Assembly (NCBI RefSeq): GCF_006970865.1
Contig: NZ_CP035503.1
Location: 2,865,001-2,929,000 of the forward strand
Reading direction: 5' to 3'
DNA from: Rhodoferax sediminis
GTDB taxonomy: Bacteria; Pseudomonadota; Gammaproteobacteria; Burkholderiales; Burkholderiaceae_C
DNA: 64,000 nt
Translations under genes and position numbers: made by a program
Shown: positions 63,818 through 64,000 of the stretch, piece by piece
How positions within the stretch are numbered: position 1 is the first letter of the stretch
Layout of the letters: every line of letters starts with the position of its first letter
Notes under the pieces: model-generated
What the model saw: only the letters and a program-made list of their open reading frames with translations
What the model was told of the DNA's origin: nothing
The model's database searches: none

Positions 63818-64000
63818 TACTTCACCTCGGCGGCCGGCTGGGCCACACCGTCGGCGGCCCGCAAACCATCAATCATCTGGTCGATCCGCTCGTTGCTCAT
63901 GAAGCTGCACATGGTGCGGTCGTTCACCAGCATCACGGGCGAATCGGCGCAGGCCCCCAGGCACTCGCTCTGCTGCAGCGTGAACATTCCGTCCGCCGTG
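63817..64000 (-). CDS. nuoE: NADH-quinone oxidoreductase subunit E (C-terminal part)
   Basis: The frame enters from the right edge and ends with TAA at 63817-63819. About 60 residues are visible, including the [16 protein letters not shown] motif with two Cys ligands of the N1a [2Fe-2S] cluster and a C-terminal AQPAAEVK. The N-terminal helical domain is outside the window. Confidence 0.94.
   Translation of the reverse strand, partial: TADGMFTLQQSECLGACADSPVMLVNDRTMCSFMSNERIDQMIDGLRAADGVAQPAAEVK

Overview
The window reads as chromosomal DNA from a member of the Comamonadaceae (Burkholderiales, Betaproteobacteria; Polaromonas/Rhodoferax/Variovorax-like). This is an inference from the uniformly high GC content, the nuoN-DUF2818-NUDIX-DUF1178 order, urtABCDE beside ureABCEFG, a VF530-family gene, and a short dispersed repeat (core TATTTTGATAGCT) that I associate with this family. 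Almost all of it is coding. I saw no insertion sequence, prophage, CRISPR array or rRNA operon, and one tRNA (Ser-UGA).

Layout. 1-7900: a methyltransferase, a coiled-coil/TM protein, an FtsX-type permease that itself carries two repeat copies, a CBS-domain protein, a cytochrome P450, a glyoxalase-II-like hydrolase and an AttH/CrtC-type lipocalin-like protein. 8001-12772: a branched-chain-amino-acid-type ABC uptake operon (livG, livF, binding protein, livH, livM); its LivF has Arg in place of the Walker A Lys, and a perfect 11-bp hairpin lies between the binding-protein gene and livH. 12795-17858: a minus-strand MarR-tripartite efflux operon (marR, NodT-type outer membrane factor, EmrA, EmrB) with a near-consensus promoter; a divergent ABCB-type exporter follows. 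19778-32837: the urea locus. ureD stands apart and is separated from the rest by a PEP-CTERM protein, a glycosyltransferase and the oppositely oriented urtABCDE urea importer; ureABCEFG then runs on the plus strand. The 263-bp urtA/ureA intergenic region holds two divergent sigma-54-like promoters flanking a perfect GCACC-N5-GGTGC NtrC-type palindrome, so urea import and urease are predicted to be switched on together under nitrogen limitation.

32851-45540: tRNA-Ser, dodecin, a small coiled-coil protein, an acyl-CoA synthetase, a VTT/DedA-like membrane protein, a RIO-type kinase, a GNAT acetyltransferase, a DJ-1/PfpI-like gene with a damaged 3' end, a DUF938 methyltransferase, a [2Fe-2S] ferredoxin, diheme and triheme c-type cytochromes, a tandem VOC protein, NDH-2, a 46-residue basic protein, VF530, an RluA-type pseudouridine synthase and an SDR. 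45561-51138: universal stress protein, a minus-strand ergothioneine cluster (egtB, egtD, DUF427 protein, 2-oxoglutarate/Fe dioxygenase) and glutamate dehydrogenase. 51175-64000: DUF1178, NUDIX, DUF2818 and the distal part of the complex I operon (nuoN back to partial nuoE) on the minus strand.

The clearest physiological theme is nitrogen: urea uptake, urease, an amino-acid-type importer and glutamate dehydrogenase. Respiration (complex I, NDH-2, cytochromes) and redox protection (ergothioneine, USP, glyoxalase-like enzymes) make up much of the rest. No clearly undescribed multi-gene system is visible. The observations most worth following are the shared sigma-54/NtrC control region, the repeat family that has entered coding sequences in frame, the LivF Walker A substitution and the ergothioneine-linked dioxygenase.
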